NCBI GenBank assembly: GCA_902779055.1
Contig: CACZAD010000035.1
Location: 798 to 64,797, forward strand
Length of the DNA: 64,000 nt
From: Fibrobacter succinogenes
Lineage (GTDB): Bacteria; Fibrobacterota; Fibrobacteria; Fibrobacterales; Fibrobacteraceae
Reading direction: 5' to 3'
The notes under the pieces were generated by a model. It ran no database searches. It had not been told where the DNA came from and saw nothing but the letters and a program-made list of their open reading frames with translations. The stretch's first letter is position 1, and the number at the start of each line of letters is the position of its first letter. Position numbers and translations under genes: made by a program. Below, piece after piece: positions 1 through 8,890 of the stretch.

Positions 1-17
1 ATCTCCATTTTAGTGAG

Positions 18-89
<72 letters not shown>

Positions 90-92
90 ATA

Positions 93-124
93 AGCCCTAC
101 GATGCCTTTAGACACCGTAGGGCT
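93..124 (-). other. Hairpin between tRNA-Tyr and tRNA-Thr(GGT)
   Basis: A perfect 9-bp stem (AGCCCTACG at 93-101 with CGTAGGGCT at 116-124) encloses a 14-nt loop in the tRNA spacer. Neither side is followed by a proper T-run, so it is not a convincing terminator. A processing signal in the tRNA precursor is possible. It lies where other bacteria carry tRNA-Gly in this cluster, but it does not look like a tRNA remnant. Confidence 0.5.
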
Positions 125-133
125 ATTTTGTCG

Positions 134-216
134 TGGGCCGTCGTGGTTTCGAACCACGGTAGGCGTAAGCCAACGGATTTACAGTCCGTCCCCTTTAACC
201 ACTCGGGCAACGACCC
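134..216 (-). tRNA. tRNA-Tyr (anticodon GTA)
   Basis: An 83-nt class II tRNA with a long variable arm. Acceptor strands GGGTCGT and ACGGCCC pair, the anticodon stem-loop ACGGACTGTAAATCCGT carries GTA, and the T-arm is CGTGGTTCGAAACCACG. No CCA is encoded. It lies 7 nt downstream of tRNA-Thr(TGT) on the same strand, so the two are almost certainly cotranscribed. Confidence 0.95.
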
Positions 217-223
217 ATATATG

Positions 224-298
224 TAAGCCAAAGATAGGAATCGAACCTACGACCGGCTGATTACAAATCAGCTGCTCTACCAGCTGAGCTACTTTGGC
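224..298 (-). tRNA. tRNA-Thr (anticodon TGT)
   Basis: A 75-nt cloverleaf with acceptor GCCAAAG/CTTTGGC, anticodon loop TTTGTAA (TGT) and T-arm TAGGTTCGATTCCTA. It is the first gene of the tRNA operon and has a good promoter about 40 nt upstream. Confidence 0.95.
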
Positions 299-335
299 GC
301 TTTGCTTAATCCGTTAAGGAACTAAAGCGTGGCAA

Positions 336-364
336 ATTTAACAAGATTCAGGTGGTTTTGTCAA
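336..364 (-). promoter_or_regulatory. Promoter of the tRNA operon
   Basis: On the minus strand a perfect -35 box TTGACA (359-364) is followed after exactly 17 nt by TTAAAT (336-341). This would start transcription about 30 nt before tRNA-Thr(TGT). It is the closest match to a sigma-70 consensus in the window, as expected for a stable-RNA operon. Confidence 0.75.
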
Positions 365-635
365 CAAGAATTGCGTTTTTCTTGAAAAAAAATTGAATTT
401 TTTCAAAAAAGACGTAAACAGAATAGCGAAAAGAACGTTGATTGATTGTTGATAGATTTTTAAGTGCAAAAATGTTCACTAATTTTTCAATATTTTTCTA
501 TATTTGCCTCGTAAATTACACTAACACAAGGAGATGCCCGCTCGGCGGCAGGCATGACAGAGTACAATAAGCAAATCCTTTCAGCTTTACTAATTTGTTG
601 TGCGAACTTATACCCACCCCTATATATAATCAGAT
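365..635. other. Intergenic region upstream of the thioesterase gene
   Basis: I see no gene here beyond short meaningless ORFs. It is AT-rich and holds a possible plus-strand promoter at 475-504. It also holds a short GC-rich inverted segment at 535-558 (GCCCGC, then GGCAGGCATGACA) that resembles the CATGACA-ended repeats seen elsewhere in the window. A second TATAAT box at 625-630 lies 5 nt before the ATG. Confidence 0.4.
475..504 (+). promoter_or_regulatory. Possible promoter upstream of the thioesterase gene
   Basis: TTCACT (475-480), an 18-nt spacer and TATATT followed by TG (499-504). This -10 form recurs before metE and the CytX-like gene. The transcript would have a leader of about 125 nt. 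The TATAAT at 625-630, almost on the start codon, is an alternative. Confidence 0.35.
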
Positions 636-1049
636 ATGGACAACAACTATTCTTTTACAACCCGCATCCAAGTCCGCTACGCAGAAACCGACGCCATGGG
701 AGTCGTGCACCACGCCACCTACCCCATCTGGTTCGAACAGGCCCGTGTTGATTTTTTCCGCTCTGTCGGAGCCCCCTACGATGAAGTCGAACGTGAAGGA
801 TTCGCAAGCCCGGTCCTCGAACTGAACGTACAGTACAAGCGCGCCTGCCGCTTTGGCGACTTTGTCGATGTCGAAACCAAGCTTGTCCACGAAGGCCGCT
901 GCAAATACAAGTTCCTTTACAGAGTCCTTTTGAACGGCGAAGTCTGCACGACCGGATATTCCGTCCACGTCTTCACGAAAGGCGGAGTCCCGACCCGCGA
1001 CAAACCCGAATGCATCAAGAAAGTCGAAGACAAAATTTTTAGCGACTAG
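636..1049 (+). CDS. Acyl-CoA thioesterase, 4HBT/YbgC hotdog family
   Basis: A 137-residue single-domain hotdog-fold protein, the usual size for YbgC/FadM-type acyl-CoA thioester hydrolases. Residues 15-28 hold the family signature around the catalytic Asp19, then His25-His26. It probably cleaves short or medium acyl-CoA thioesters in the cytoplasm. In other bacteria YbgC-like enzymes sit with tol-pal genes, but here the neighbour is rarA 16 nt downstream, likely in one operon. There is no Shine-Dalgarno sequence before the ATG, and TATAAT ends 5 nt upstream, so the mRNA may be leaderless or nearly so. Confidence 0.88.
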   Translation: MDNNYSFTTRIQVRYAETDAMGVVHHATYPIWFEQARVDFFRSVGAPYDEVEREGFASPVLELNVQYKRACRFGDFVDVETKLVHEGRCKYKFLYRVLLNGEVCTTGYSVHVFTKGGVPTRDKPECIKKVEDKIFSD

Positions 1050-1065
1050 TATTATTTAGGAAACC

Positions 1066-2361
1066 ATGGACGCCCCTTTAGCAGAACGTTTACGCCCGCA
1101 AAACCTCGACGAGTTTCTTGGACAGAACAAGATCCTCGGCGAACAGAGCCTGCTTCGCAAGAGTCTTGAAAACGACTCGATCCCCAGCATGATTTTCTGG
1201 GGTCCTCCAGGCTGCGGAAAGACAAGCCTCGCCCACGTCATCAAGCAGCACACCAAGAAGCGCTTTGTAGCGCTTTCGGCAGTCGCAAGCGGCGTGAAGG
1301 AAGTCAAGGAAGTCCTTGCGGACGCACGCCAGATGAAGAAGGCGTTCATGGACACGATCCTTTTCATCGACGAAATCCACCGCTTTAACAAGGGCCAGCA
1401 GGATGCACTCCTCGGCGCCGTGGAAGACGGCACGGTGACGCTCATCGGTGCAACAACGGAAAACCCGGGATTCGAAGTGAACGGGGCTCTGCTCAGCCGT
1501 TGCCAGCTGATTCTCTTTGCGCCGTTAAGCAAAGAAGACTTGCGCACTTTGATTTTCAGCGCGCTCCGCGACCACCCCCGCGGTTTACAGCTCAAGGACA
1601 TCGAAATTGACGAAGCCGTCATCGACAAACTCATTGCACAGTCCGAAGGCGACGCACGATTCTTGCTGAACCAGCTCGAATGGATTGGCAAGAACCTCGG
1701 CAGCAACAAGAAAATCGACGAGAAGCTTCTCGAAGAATTCCAGTACAAGAAGCCGCTGCGTTACGATAAGAGCGGCGAAGAACATTACAACCTGATTTCG
1801 GCACTGCACAAGTCCATACGCGGCTCGGACCCGGACGCAGCCCTTTACTGGCTGCATAGAATGCTCCAGGGCGGCGAAGACCCGCGATTCATTTTGCGCC
1901 GCCTCATGCGAATGAGCATGGAAGATATTGGACTTGCTGATCCGAACGCATTACTACTTGCGACGAGCGCCCGCGAAGCCTACGACTTCATGGGAATTCC
2001 CGAAGGCTTGATTGCACTTGACGAACTCGCCGTCTATTTGGCACTCGCGCCCAAGAGCAACAGCATGGAACTTGCGGGTATGAAGGCCGACGCCATCGTG
2101 AAGCAGACAGGAACGCTCCCCGTGCCACGCGCCTACCGCAATTCCGTGACCCGCGTCGGAAAGCAGCTCGGCTACGGGAACGGCTACGAATACGACCACG
2201 ACAGCCCGGGCGGATACTCCGCACAGGAACACCTGCCCACGCAACTTGTCGGCACGACGATTTACGAACCAAAACCCTACGGACGCGAGAAGGCTCTCGG
2301 CGAACGCCTTGCGCAGCTGAAGCAACTTAAAAAGGAACGCAACGAGCGAGAAGGAAAGTAG
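1066..2361 (+). CDS. rarA: Replication-associated recombination protein A (AAA+ ATPase)
   Basis: A 431-residue RarA/MgsA/WRNIP1-family protein that acts at stalled replication forks. Walker A GPPGCGKT is at residues 46-53 and Walker B with Asp102-Glu103 follows. Next come sensor motifs and the tetramerisation C-terminal half typical of clamp-loader-like RarA. The length matches the family. GGAAA lies 4 nt before the ATG as a weak ribosome-binding site. It follows the thioesterase gene by 16 nt. Confidence 0.95.
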   Translation: MDAPLAERLRPQNLDEFLGQNKILGEQSLLRKSLENDSIPSMIFWGPPGCGKTSLAHVIKQHTKKRFVALSAVASGVKEVKEVLADARQMKKAFMDTILFIDEIHRFNKGQQDALLGAVEDGTVTLIGATTENPGFEVNGALLSRCQLILFAPLSKEDLRTLIFSALRDHPRGLQLKDIEIDEAVIDKLIAQSEGDARFLLNQLEWIGKNLGSNKKIDEKLLEEFQYKKPLRYDKSGEEHYNLISALHKSIRGSDPDAALYWLHRMLQGGEDPRFILRRLMRMSMEDIGLADPNALLLATSAREAYDFMGIPEGLIALDELAVYLALAPKSNSMELAGMKADAIVKQTGTLPVPRAYRNSVTRVGKQLGYGNGYEYDHDSPGGYSAQEHLPTQLVGTTIYEPKPYGREKALGERLAQLKQLKKERNEREGK

Positions 2362-2365
2362 TTCG

Positions 2366-2440
2366 CGAGAATCGCGGGCATGACAAGAAACGCGAAAAAA
2401 ACGTGACTGGATGCTGCGGCTTCGCCTCAGCATGACGAAA
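2366..2440. repeat. REP-like palindromic segment
   Basis: Two short GC-rich palindromes lie between rarA and the next gene: TCGCGAGAATCGCGGGCATGACA and ATGCTGCGGCTTCGCCTCAGCATGACG. The CATGACA/CATGACG endings resemble other intergenic palindromes in this window. This looks like extragenic repeat debris and no coding function is apparent. Confidence 0.5.
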
Positions 2441-2459
2441 TAACAAAAGAGGAGGGAAA

Positions 2460-4256
2460 ATGGACTTTGCTAAAATCAAGAAATACCCGAGTCAAATCTC
2501 GACGGCGTTCAAGCGGTTCCCGCTAGCGTCATCACTCGCCATCTTCACATTCTACGCCTTCGCCACCATCTGCGAACTGGGTCCTTCCCACTCCAACGAT
2601 TCCGTCAAGCCATTCGTATGGCTAGGCATCTACCCCATCGCGGCGATGCTCATCGCCGTCGCCACGACGCTTTTCCAGGAAGCCCGAAAAAGCACAAGCT
2701 ACTCTCCGCAAATCATCACCGGCAGCATTTGGCTAGTCGTTTCAGCGGTCTTGACGACCTATGTTTTTAGCGAAGACGAATCCAATCTTTTTTACTTCAC
2801 AAGCACCGTCGCACTCGTTTACATCGTTGCCATCTTCAGCATTTTCTTTGCACCGTTCTGGAAGCAAAAAGACGAAAACGGCATTTGGAATTTTCTACAA
2901 AAGAACATCAAGGCTTTTATAACCGCAGTCATTATCTCCGCAGTCCTGCTCGGCGCCATTGAGGGACTAATACTCGGTTTTGCAGGCCTACTCGATACAT
3001 TCTTTGATGAAAAAATCTACTTCTACACATTCCTTTTCTGCTCCTGCACGGTACTCCCCATATTGTACTTTACAGGAATCCCTTCGATTGACGAATGCCT
3101 TGAAGAAGTCCCTTCGCTGAACAAGTTCGCAACAAGCACCATCCGGTTCCTCTTTATTCCGGTGCTCGCCATCGGCATACTCCTCTTTTACGCCTACATC
3201 GTCAAGTTCATCGCGCAATGGGACATGCCCGAAGGCGTGGTTTCGGCCTTTGTTTCCGGGTTCATGGTTTACATGCTTGCGCTCGTCACTGCGATGTACC
3301 CGCACCACCTCGCATCAAGCGAAACTCTCGAAAAACGACTTCTAAAAGTATTCCCCGCCGCCTGCATCCCCTTTGCCGTCCTAATGAGCATCGACATTGC
3401 GACGATCATGCGCGACAGCGACATCGAAGAAGAATTCTTTTACATCATCGCCGTCAACATTTACTTCTACGCTGTTCTCGCCATATTGCTCGCAGGCAAG
3501 ATCAAGCGCAAGTTCCGATACATAGCCTTGACCTTCTGCGCATTGTTCTTCATTTGCACGGACTCGCCCTTGAACGCCCCGAGCATCACCCGCCATATAT
3601 GGCTCAACAGCATTGAAGACGCGCTTATCGAGCAAGGCTACACGCAGTTCCCGCTGAACGAAGAAGACAAAAAAGCATTCATCGATAAGCTCAGAAAAAG
3701 CAATGACGAAAACTCCAAGACGGTCTTCTCAAGAATCAAGAAAATAGATGACATATACTTAACATCTTATTTTACAGGAAAAATCTCCCTGTACGCCGAA
3801 CCTGAATCCAGCAGCGCCGAATCCGACACGACCAAAGCATTCGAAACCTTCGAAGTGGACATAATGAATTCCGAGATCAATTCGTTCATCATTCCCGAAG
3901 GCGCCAAGGAAGTTATCATCTTGAACCATCACTTTGATAAAGACGAATTCGAGTACAATGGCGACACGCTCACCTTCCAGATTACAATCTCGGAAGATGA
4001 CGAAAGCGCCGATTCTACAAAAGCCGGAAACGCCTCAGATTCAAGCGCCACGGCTTCAAGTGATGCGACCGTCGCAGATTCCGCAAAAACAAAAAGCAAG
4101 GTTTACAGTTTCTACACGACAAAGCAAGAACTGAACGATTCGCTCGAGTCCATCACCACAGACCACGCCGCCATCGGGATCAAAGAACTGCATACGGGCC
4201 AATGGTCCAAAACAGGGCGCTCGCTCCGCATCAAGGGACTGTTGTTTACAGAGTAA
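2460..4256 (+). CDS. DUF4153-family integral membrane protein
   Basis: A 598-residue protein. Roughly residues 1-370 are a series of hydrophobic helices (about ten or more). Residues 375-598 form a soluble C-terminal domain with a low-complexity Ser/Ala/Asp stretch at about 515-545. Topology and sequence fit DUF4153 membrane proteins, whose biochemical role is not established. A strong ribosome-binding site GAGGAGGG lies just before the ATG. It is a separate unit after the repeat-containing gap behind rarA. Confidence 0.7.
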   Translation: MDFAKIKKYPSQISTAFKRFPLASSLAIFTFYAFATICELGPSHSNDSVKPFVWLGIYPIAAMLIAVATTLFQEARKSTSYSPQIITGSIWLVVSAVLTTYVFSEDESNLFYFTSTVALVYIVAIFSIFFAPFWKQKDENGIWNFLQKNIKAFITAVIISAVLLGAIEGLILGFAGLLDTFFDEKIYFYTFLFCSCTVLPILYFTGIPSIDECLEEVPSLNKFATSTIRFLFIPVLAIGILLFYAYIVKFIAQWDMPEGVVSAFVSGFMVYMLALVTAMYPHHLASSETLEKRLLKVFPAACIPFAVLMSIDIATIMRDSDIEEEFFYIIAVNIYFYAVLAILLAGKIKRKFRYIALTFCALFFICTDSPLNAPSITRHIWLNSIEDALIEQGYTQFPLNEEDKKAFIDKLRKSNDENSKTVFSRIKKIDDIYLTSYFTGKISLYAEPESSSAESDTTKAFETFEVDIMNSEINSFIIPEGAKEVIILNHHFDKDEFEYNGDTLTFQITISEDDESADSTKAGNASDSSATASSDATVADSAKTKSKVYSFYTTKQELNDSLESITTDHAAIGIKELHTGQWSKTGRSLRIKGLLFTE

Positions 4257-4291
4257 ATTGGCCGTTAGGGGCATTACGCGACCGATTTAGC

Positions 4292-4320
4292 TTGACTAAA
4301 TCTATGCATATAACTATATT
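4292..4320 (+). promoter_or_regulatory. Promoter of ahcY
   Basis: TTGACT (4292-4297), a 17-nt spacer and TATATT (4315-4320) predict a start near 4327 and a leader of about 55 nt. It is one of the two clearest promoters in the window. Confidence 0.7.
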
Positions 4321-4346
4321 TACGCATAAATAAGATTGATAAAATT

Positions 4347-4367
4347 GCGCGGACGCAAAAACCGCGC
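4347..4367 (+). other. Hairpin in the ahcY leader
   Basis: GCGCGG (4347-4352) pairs with CCGCGC (4362-4367) around a 9-nt A-rich loop, 5 nt before the AAGGAA ribosome-binding site. It could modulate translation. I could not match it to an S-adenosylhomocysteine or S-adenosylmethionine riboswitch. Confidence 0.4.
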
Positions 4368-4381
4368 CAAAAGGAAACATT

Positions 4382-5793
4382 ATGGAATACAAAATTAAGG
4401 ATATCAACCTTGCGATCGAAGGCCGCAAGGAACTCGACCTCGCCGAAACCGAAATGCCTGGCCTCATGGCCCTCCGCAAGGAATATGCTGGCAAGAAGCC
4501 GCTCGCAGGCGCCCGCATCATGGGTAGCCTCCACATGACCGTGCAGACCGCCATCCTCATCGAAACGCTCGTGGACCTCGGTGCAGACGTGCGCTGGGTC
4601 AGTTGCAACATCTTCAGCACGCAGGACAACGCCGCAGCCGCCGTCGTGGTTGGCAAGAACGGCAGCGTGAGCAATCCGCAGGGCGTGCCTGTTTTCGCCT
4701 GGAAGGGTGAATCCTTGGAAGAATACTGGGAAAACACCGCCCGAGCACTCGTTTGGCCGGACGGCAAGACCGCTGACCTCATCGTCGATGACGGTGGCGA
4801 CGCCACCATGCTCGTGACCTGCGGTGCCGAATTCGAAGACGCGGGCTCGGTGCCTGAATTCAACCCGGAAACCGACAGCGAAGAATGGGGCGTGTTCCTC
4901 GCCACCTGCCGCAAGATTTTCGAAAAGGATCCGAAGCAGTGGACCCGCGCCCGCGAAGCTCTCCGCGGCGTTTCCGAAGAAACCACGACCGGCGTTCATC
5001 GCTTGTACCAGATGGCACAGGCCAAGCGCCTCAAGTTCCCGGCCATCAACGTGAACGATTCCGTGACCAAGTCCAAGTTCGACAACCTCTACGGCTGCCG
5101 CCACTCCCTCATCGACGGCATCAACCGCGCCACCGACGTGATGGCTGCGCCCAGTCCCTCCGCGGCCAGGGCGCTCGCGTGATCATCACCGAAATCGACC
5201 CGATTTGCGCACTCCAGGCTGTGATGGAAGGCTACGAAGTCAAGACCCTCGACGAAGTCGTCAGCTACGCCGACATCTTCGTGACCACCACCGGCAACAC
5301 CGGCATCATCTCTGCCGCCCAGATGGAAAAGATGAAGAACCGCGCCATCGTCGGCAACATCGGTCACTTCGACAACGAAATCGACATGGCCGGCCTCAAG
5401 AAGATTCCGGGCATTAAGCGCAACGAAATCAAGCCGCAGTACGACGAATGGATTTTCGCCGACGGTCACAGCATCCTCGTACTCGCCGAAGGTCGCCTCC
5501 TCAACCTCGGCTGCGCTACCGGTCACCCGAGCTTCGTGATGAGCGCAAGCTTCACGAACCAGACCATCGCACAGATCGACCTCTGGCTCAACGCCCAGGG
5601 CAAGGACACCGTCGCCGGCATCAAGTACGAAAGCGGCGTCGTCTATACGCTCCCGAAGATCCTCGACGAAAAGGTCGCACGCCTCCACCTCGAAAAGCTC
5701 GGCGTTCACCTCACCCGCCTCACGCAGGCCCAGGCCGACTACATCGGCGTGCCGGTCGAAGGCCCGTACAAGGCAGACCACTACAGATACTAA
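4382..5793 (+). pseudogene. ahcY: Adenosylhomocysteinase, disrupted by an internal deletion and frameshift
   Basis: AhcY hydrolyses S-adenosylhomocysteine to adenosine and homocysteine in the methyl cycle. Residues from 4382 onwards match the family up to the conserved [20 protein letters not shown], then run out of frame to a stop at 5182. The rest of the enzyme ([12 protein letters not shown], then ITEIDP onwards) continues in another frame to 5793 and ends in the conserved YKADHYRY. At 5143-5147 the stretch that should encode the NAD-binding glycine-rich loop (GYGDVGKG) is missing. Comparison with the family implies a loss of about 46-49 nt, of length 1 modulo 3. Even a ribosomal frameshift would give a protein lacking the NAD loop. 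Either the gene is truly broken or the assembly is wrong here. Promoter, ribosome-binding site and terminator are intact. Confidence 0.85.
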
Positions 5794-5821
5794 TAGGTTA
5801 AACAGCCTTTTATCGAAAAAG

Positions 5822-5846
5822 CCCCGCATTCAAATGCGGGGTTTTA
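5822..5846 (+). terminator. Rho-independent terminator after ahcY
   Basis: CCCCGCATT (5822-5830) pairs with AATGCGGGG (5833-5841), followed by TTTT. It ends the ahcY transcript. Confidence 0.85.
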
Positions 5847-5892
5847 TGCTATAAAAATTCTTTATCGAAAACCCTTTTTCTATTTTAGACGT

Positions 5893-7893
5893 ATGAAAAT
5901 CCGTGTTCCAGAATCTTTGAAGAATATAGCGACCGGGCTCATCCCCTTGCAAAAACTGGTCTTGATTTCTCTTGCGGCGTGGGTGACGCACATCATTTTG
6001 CGCCTGCTGCTCCTTTTCCGCAACAACCCTTACGGATTCCCATTCGTCTCTAAACCCGACTGGTTCATTTTCCACGCCGTCTGCATAGACTTTATGTGGA
6101 TCGTGAACGCCCTTGTGATTTTCCTGATCATCGGCGCCATCACCATAAAAATCGCAAGCTTAGCCCAAAAAGACAAGGCAAAGAATGTCGCCGTCAAAAC
6201 ATTGACGACTCTATATGCGGTTTTTCACGGAGTGATCCTTTTACTGACCCTTTTAGACAACGAGACCCATCGATTCCTGGGCGGCCACCTGACCTTCGGA
6301 CTGGTGGATACCTACAAGGACGCCTCGTCCATCATCGTTTTCTACGACTACGTGGCAAACGACTTGTCCGTGCCTTACTTGCAGTTCGTCGTTCTTGTCT
6401 TGATGCTTCCGTTCACCTACGCCGTTTATCGCCTGCTTTGCAAATGGTACCGTCCTACGAACAGTTTCTATGTCAGAAAATCGGTCATCGCGATGGTCAT
6501 CTTCTACATCGCCTCGTACTCGTACGTGTATTTCATATGGACCGGCAGCTCCCGCATGACAAAGCTCCGTCCCGTCGTTTCGCTGATTTACAACGACCTG
6601 TTTGTCGCTAAGAACAATAACGGACTTGCAGAATCGAATCTGGATGCATACCGGGTCTCCTATCAAAATTTGTGGCAAAAAGTCGAAGGCGATTCCTTAT
6701 GGGAATTTTCCAACGCCAACGAAGGGAACGGACTTCCGCTTTACCGCACCCCCACCGCAAAACTCCTGAACAGCGAAAAGCTCAAGGCCCAACGCGAGAT
6801 GAAACCCAACTTCATTTTGGTGCTGATGGAATCACAGCGCGGCCTCAACACGGGTTATATGAATCCGCAGATTCAGCCCTCCCCGACACCCTTCATGGAT
6901 TCTCTCGCCGCAAACTCTCACGCATGGATGCGTATGCACACAAGCGGCGTCCCCACGACCGGCGGAGTTCTTTCTACCCATATCGGCATCCCGCACCACA
7001 CGCGACTTTCGCAAGCGACGGACCTGGCGCACATCGCGCTTCCGAGTTTTGTTTCGACGCTTACCGATTCCGGATACACCACGCACTACATGTCGGCCGC
7101 CGACCCCGCCTGGGATAACTTGGGCGTATGGATGGCAAAGTGGTACACGGCACAGCACTACAACCGCGAACGCGAAGACGACTCCACCTTCATGGACCAC
7201 GCGATCGAATACGTGCGCGACACGCTTTCGAAAGAAGGCAAGCCCTTCCTTGCGACCCTCATGACGCGTTCCAACCATTACCCCTTCAACTTTGCCGCAG
7301 GCATGACCGACGAACAAAAGTCAAGGCCCCTGCAGGAACGCATCAACGTGACGATGAACTATGCCGACCGTCAGCTAGCCCGCTTTATCCGCGCCGTCCA
7401 AAACGAAGATTGGTACCAGAACACCTACGTGATCGTGATGGCCGACCACGGATTCCCTCTCGGCGAAAACGGAGTTTCTACCATAAGCGGCGGCGGATAT
7501 TCCAACATCAGCTGGATACCGTTCTTTATCCACGGCAAAGGCATGGAGGCCACCCGCGACACCACGACGGCCGCACAGATCGACATCGCCCCCACGATAC
7601 TTGAACTGGCCGGATTCGCCGTGCCGAACGTTTTCATGGGACACAACCTGCTAAGGGGCGAAAGTACGGGACTCTCGCTCGGCGCCTACTCCGGCTATGC
7701 CGCCATCGGACTCGACGGATACCGCTTTATCGCGAAATACCCCGCACAAGACGAAACGCACCTCTTTGCAGAAAACGATCTCCGCCAAGAATCCGAACTC
7801 ACAGGCAAGCGCCAAAACGAAGAGAGCCGTCTTTCGACGACTCTCGATACACTGCTCAAAATTTCGGATTACAGCCTGGAAAAAGGTCTGTAA
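5893..7893 (+). CDS. LTA synthase-like sulfatase-family membrane protein
   Basis: A 666-residue protein of the LtaS / phosphoglycerol transferase type. Five membrane helices lie in about residues 15-220. A periplasmic alkaline-phosphatase/sulfatase-fold domain runs from about 300 (NFILVLMES) to 600. The segment HTSGVPTTGG near residue 350 carries the likely nucleophilic Thr, and MADHGFPLGE near 515 is a metal-binding motif. In a Gram-negative cell it more likely modifies a periplasmic glycan or lipid head group than makes lipoteichoic acid. There is no Shine-Dalgarno sequence, and TATTTT ends 6 nt before the ATG. It converges with the following minus-strand gene. Confidence 0.85.
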   Translation: MKIRVPESLKNIATGLIPLQKLVLISLAAWVTHIILRLLLLFRNNPYGFPFVSKPDWFIFHAVCIDFMWIVNALVIFLIIGAITIKIASLAQKDKAKNVAVKTLTTLYAVFHGVILLLTLLDNETHRFLGGHLTFGLVDTYKDASSIIVFYDYVANDLSVPYLQFVVLVLMLPFTYAVYRLLCKWYRPTNSFYVRKSVIAMVIFYIASYSYVYFIWTGSSRMTKLRPVVSLIYNDLFVAKNNNGLAESNLDAYRVSYQNLWQKVEGDSLWEFSNANEGNGLPLYRTPTAKLLNSEKLKAQREMKPNFILVLMESQRGLNTGYMNPQIQPSPTPFMDSLAANSHAWMRMHTSGVPTTGGVLSTHIGIPHHTRLSQATDLAHIALPSFVSTLTDSGYTTHYMSAADPAWDNLGVWMAKWYTAQHYNREREDDSTFMDHAIEYVRDTLSKEGKPFLATLMTRSNHYPFNFAAGMTDEQKSRPLQERINVTMNYADRQLARFIRAVQNEDWYQNTYVIVMADHGFPLGENGVSTISGGGYSNISWIPFFIHGKGMEATRDTTTAAQIDIAPTILELAGFAVPNVFMGHNLLRGESTGLSLGAYSGYAAIGLDGYRFIAKYPAQDETHLFAENDLRQESELTGKRQNEESRLSTTLDTLLKISDYSLEKGL

Positions 7894-7914
7894 TAGCACT
7901 AAAAAACTGGGCGA

Positions 7915-8799
7915 CTAACCCTTTACGAACAAGCGCCTAAAGAAGTTGATGATGCCGGCGGGAACCCTGTAGCGGTAACCACGGCAGTCCACAACCATCA
8001 CGCCCTTGTACATATTGAACGTATGGAAGGCCACTTTCATGGTCGGGTGCGGCGACGACTTTCTCCACAGTTCCTTGAACACAAGACCCTCAGAAGTTTC
8101 TTCGACCTGCTGGAAGGAAATGGCGTGGCCATATTCCACATTGCATTCCTGGGCGGGGCGATAAATCTTCCCTTTATGTTCAAACCAGTCGCCAGCATTT
8201 CTGGCAATATTTTCGGGGAAATGGTATTCCTTCACCTTGGTGTACTTTCCGGATCCGTCCACTTCGTACACACCCAACGTGGATCCATTAGGCTTCGGCA
8301 TTTCCGTGGAATAAATCTGTTTCTTCCCGAACAGTTCCGTATAGATGGCATCCGTAAGGAGAGCGTCACTAACGTTCTTTCCATTCACCAATGCCGGCTT
8401 TTCCAAGTCCAGTTCATACAGCTTCAGGCCACCGCCCTTGAAATTTTCGGGGTAGACCAGAATCTTACCGTCCCTACGAATAATCGCCGGAAAGCTGAGA
8501 TGCGAATCCAACTCAAGAATGGTATCGACCTTGACAAGACTGTTGCTAGCCCTATCGACCGTGAGCATAGCCAGACGGCCTCTCTTGTGGGGATAGTAGA
8601 ATTCTTCGACCAGGACATATATCTTATCATCCGTAACATCGAGAATGAAGGGATCCGCAAACCAGCGATCCTTGCATTCATGATTCAGCCACTTGATCTT
8701 TAAGGGTTTACCTTCAATGACTTCGTCCAAGGTGTTCTCGACAAAGCCGATATTCCAGACACCTTGCATAAGGCTACGGTATATCTCGATGGGTTTCAC
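7915..8799 (-). CDS. Propeller-like glycan protein, GH43 / GINT1-N-like
   Basis: A 294-residue protein with no signal peptide. The repeated pattern FADPFI, VEEFYY and LSFPAI spaced along residues 48-110 resembles the five-bladed propeller seen in GH43-like proteins and in the N-terminal domain of glucosamine inositolphosphorylceramide transferases. The family's bacterial role is unclear, but such proteins occur in surface-polysaccharide loci, and a GT4 glycosyltransferase is divergently encoded next door. The start is GTG, supported by AGGAG 8 nt upstream. The domain assignment is from motif recall only. Confidence 0.55.
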   Translation of the reverse strand: MKPIEIYRSLMQGVWNIGFVENTLDEVIEGKPLKIKWLNHECKDRWFADPFILDVTDDKIYVLVEEFYYPHKRGRLAMLTVDRASNSLVKVDTILELDSHLSFPAIIRRDGKILVYPENFKGGGLKLYELDLEKPALVNGKNVSDALLTDAIYTELFGKKQIYSTEMPKPNGSTLGVYEVDGSGKYTKVKEYHFPENIARNAGDWFEHKGKIYRPAQECNVEYGHAISFQQVEETSEGLVFKELWRKSSPHPTMKVAFHTFNMYKGVMVVDCRGYRYRVPAGIINFFRRLFVKG

Positions 8800-8890
8800 G
8801 CAACTACTCCTTTTTTAGGACGCGTTTCTTTGTAACCGTACGAAATATATAAAAAATTTGTACGGACTCTTTTTTACTAGATTTACCCTT

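Noticed and set aside
93-124. Rho-independent terminator or remnant tRNA in the tRNA spacer
   Set aside because: No T-run on the transcribed strand and no tRNA-like arms; recorded only as a hairpin.
4327-4381. S-adenosylhomocysteine riboswitch upstream of ahcY
   Set aside because: The leader is only about 55 nt and has a single simple hairpin without the expected conserved core.
4382-5793. Programmed ribosomal frameshift in ahcY
   Set aside because: No slippery heptamer is visible at the junction, and the codons for the NAD loop are physically missing, so frameshifting could not restore the enzyme.
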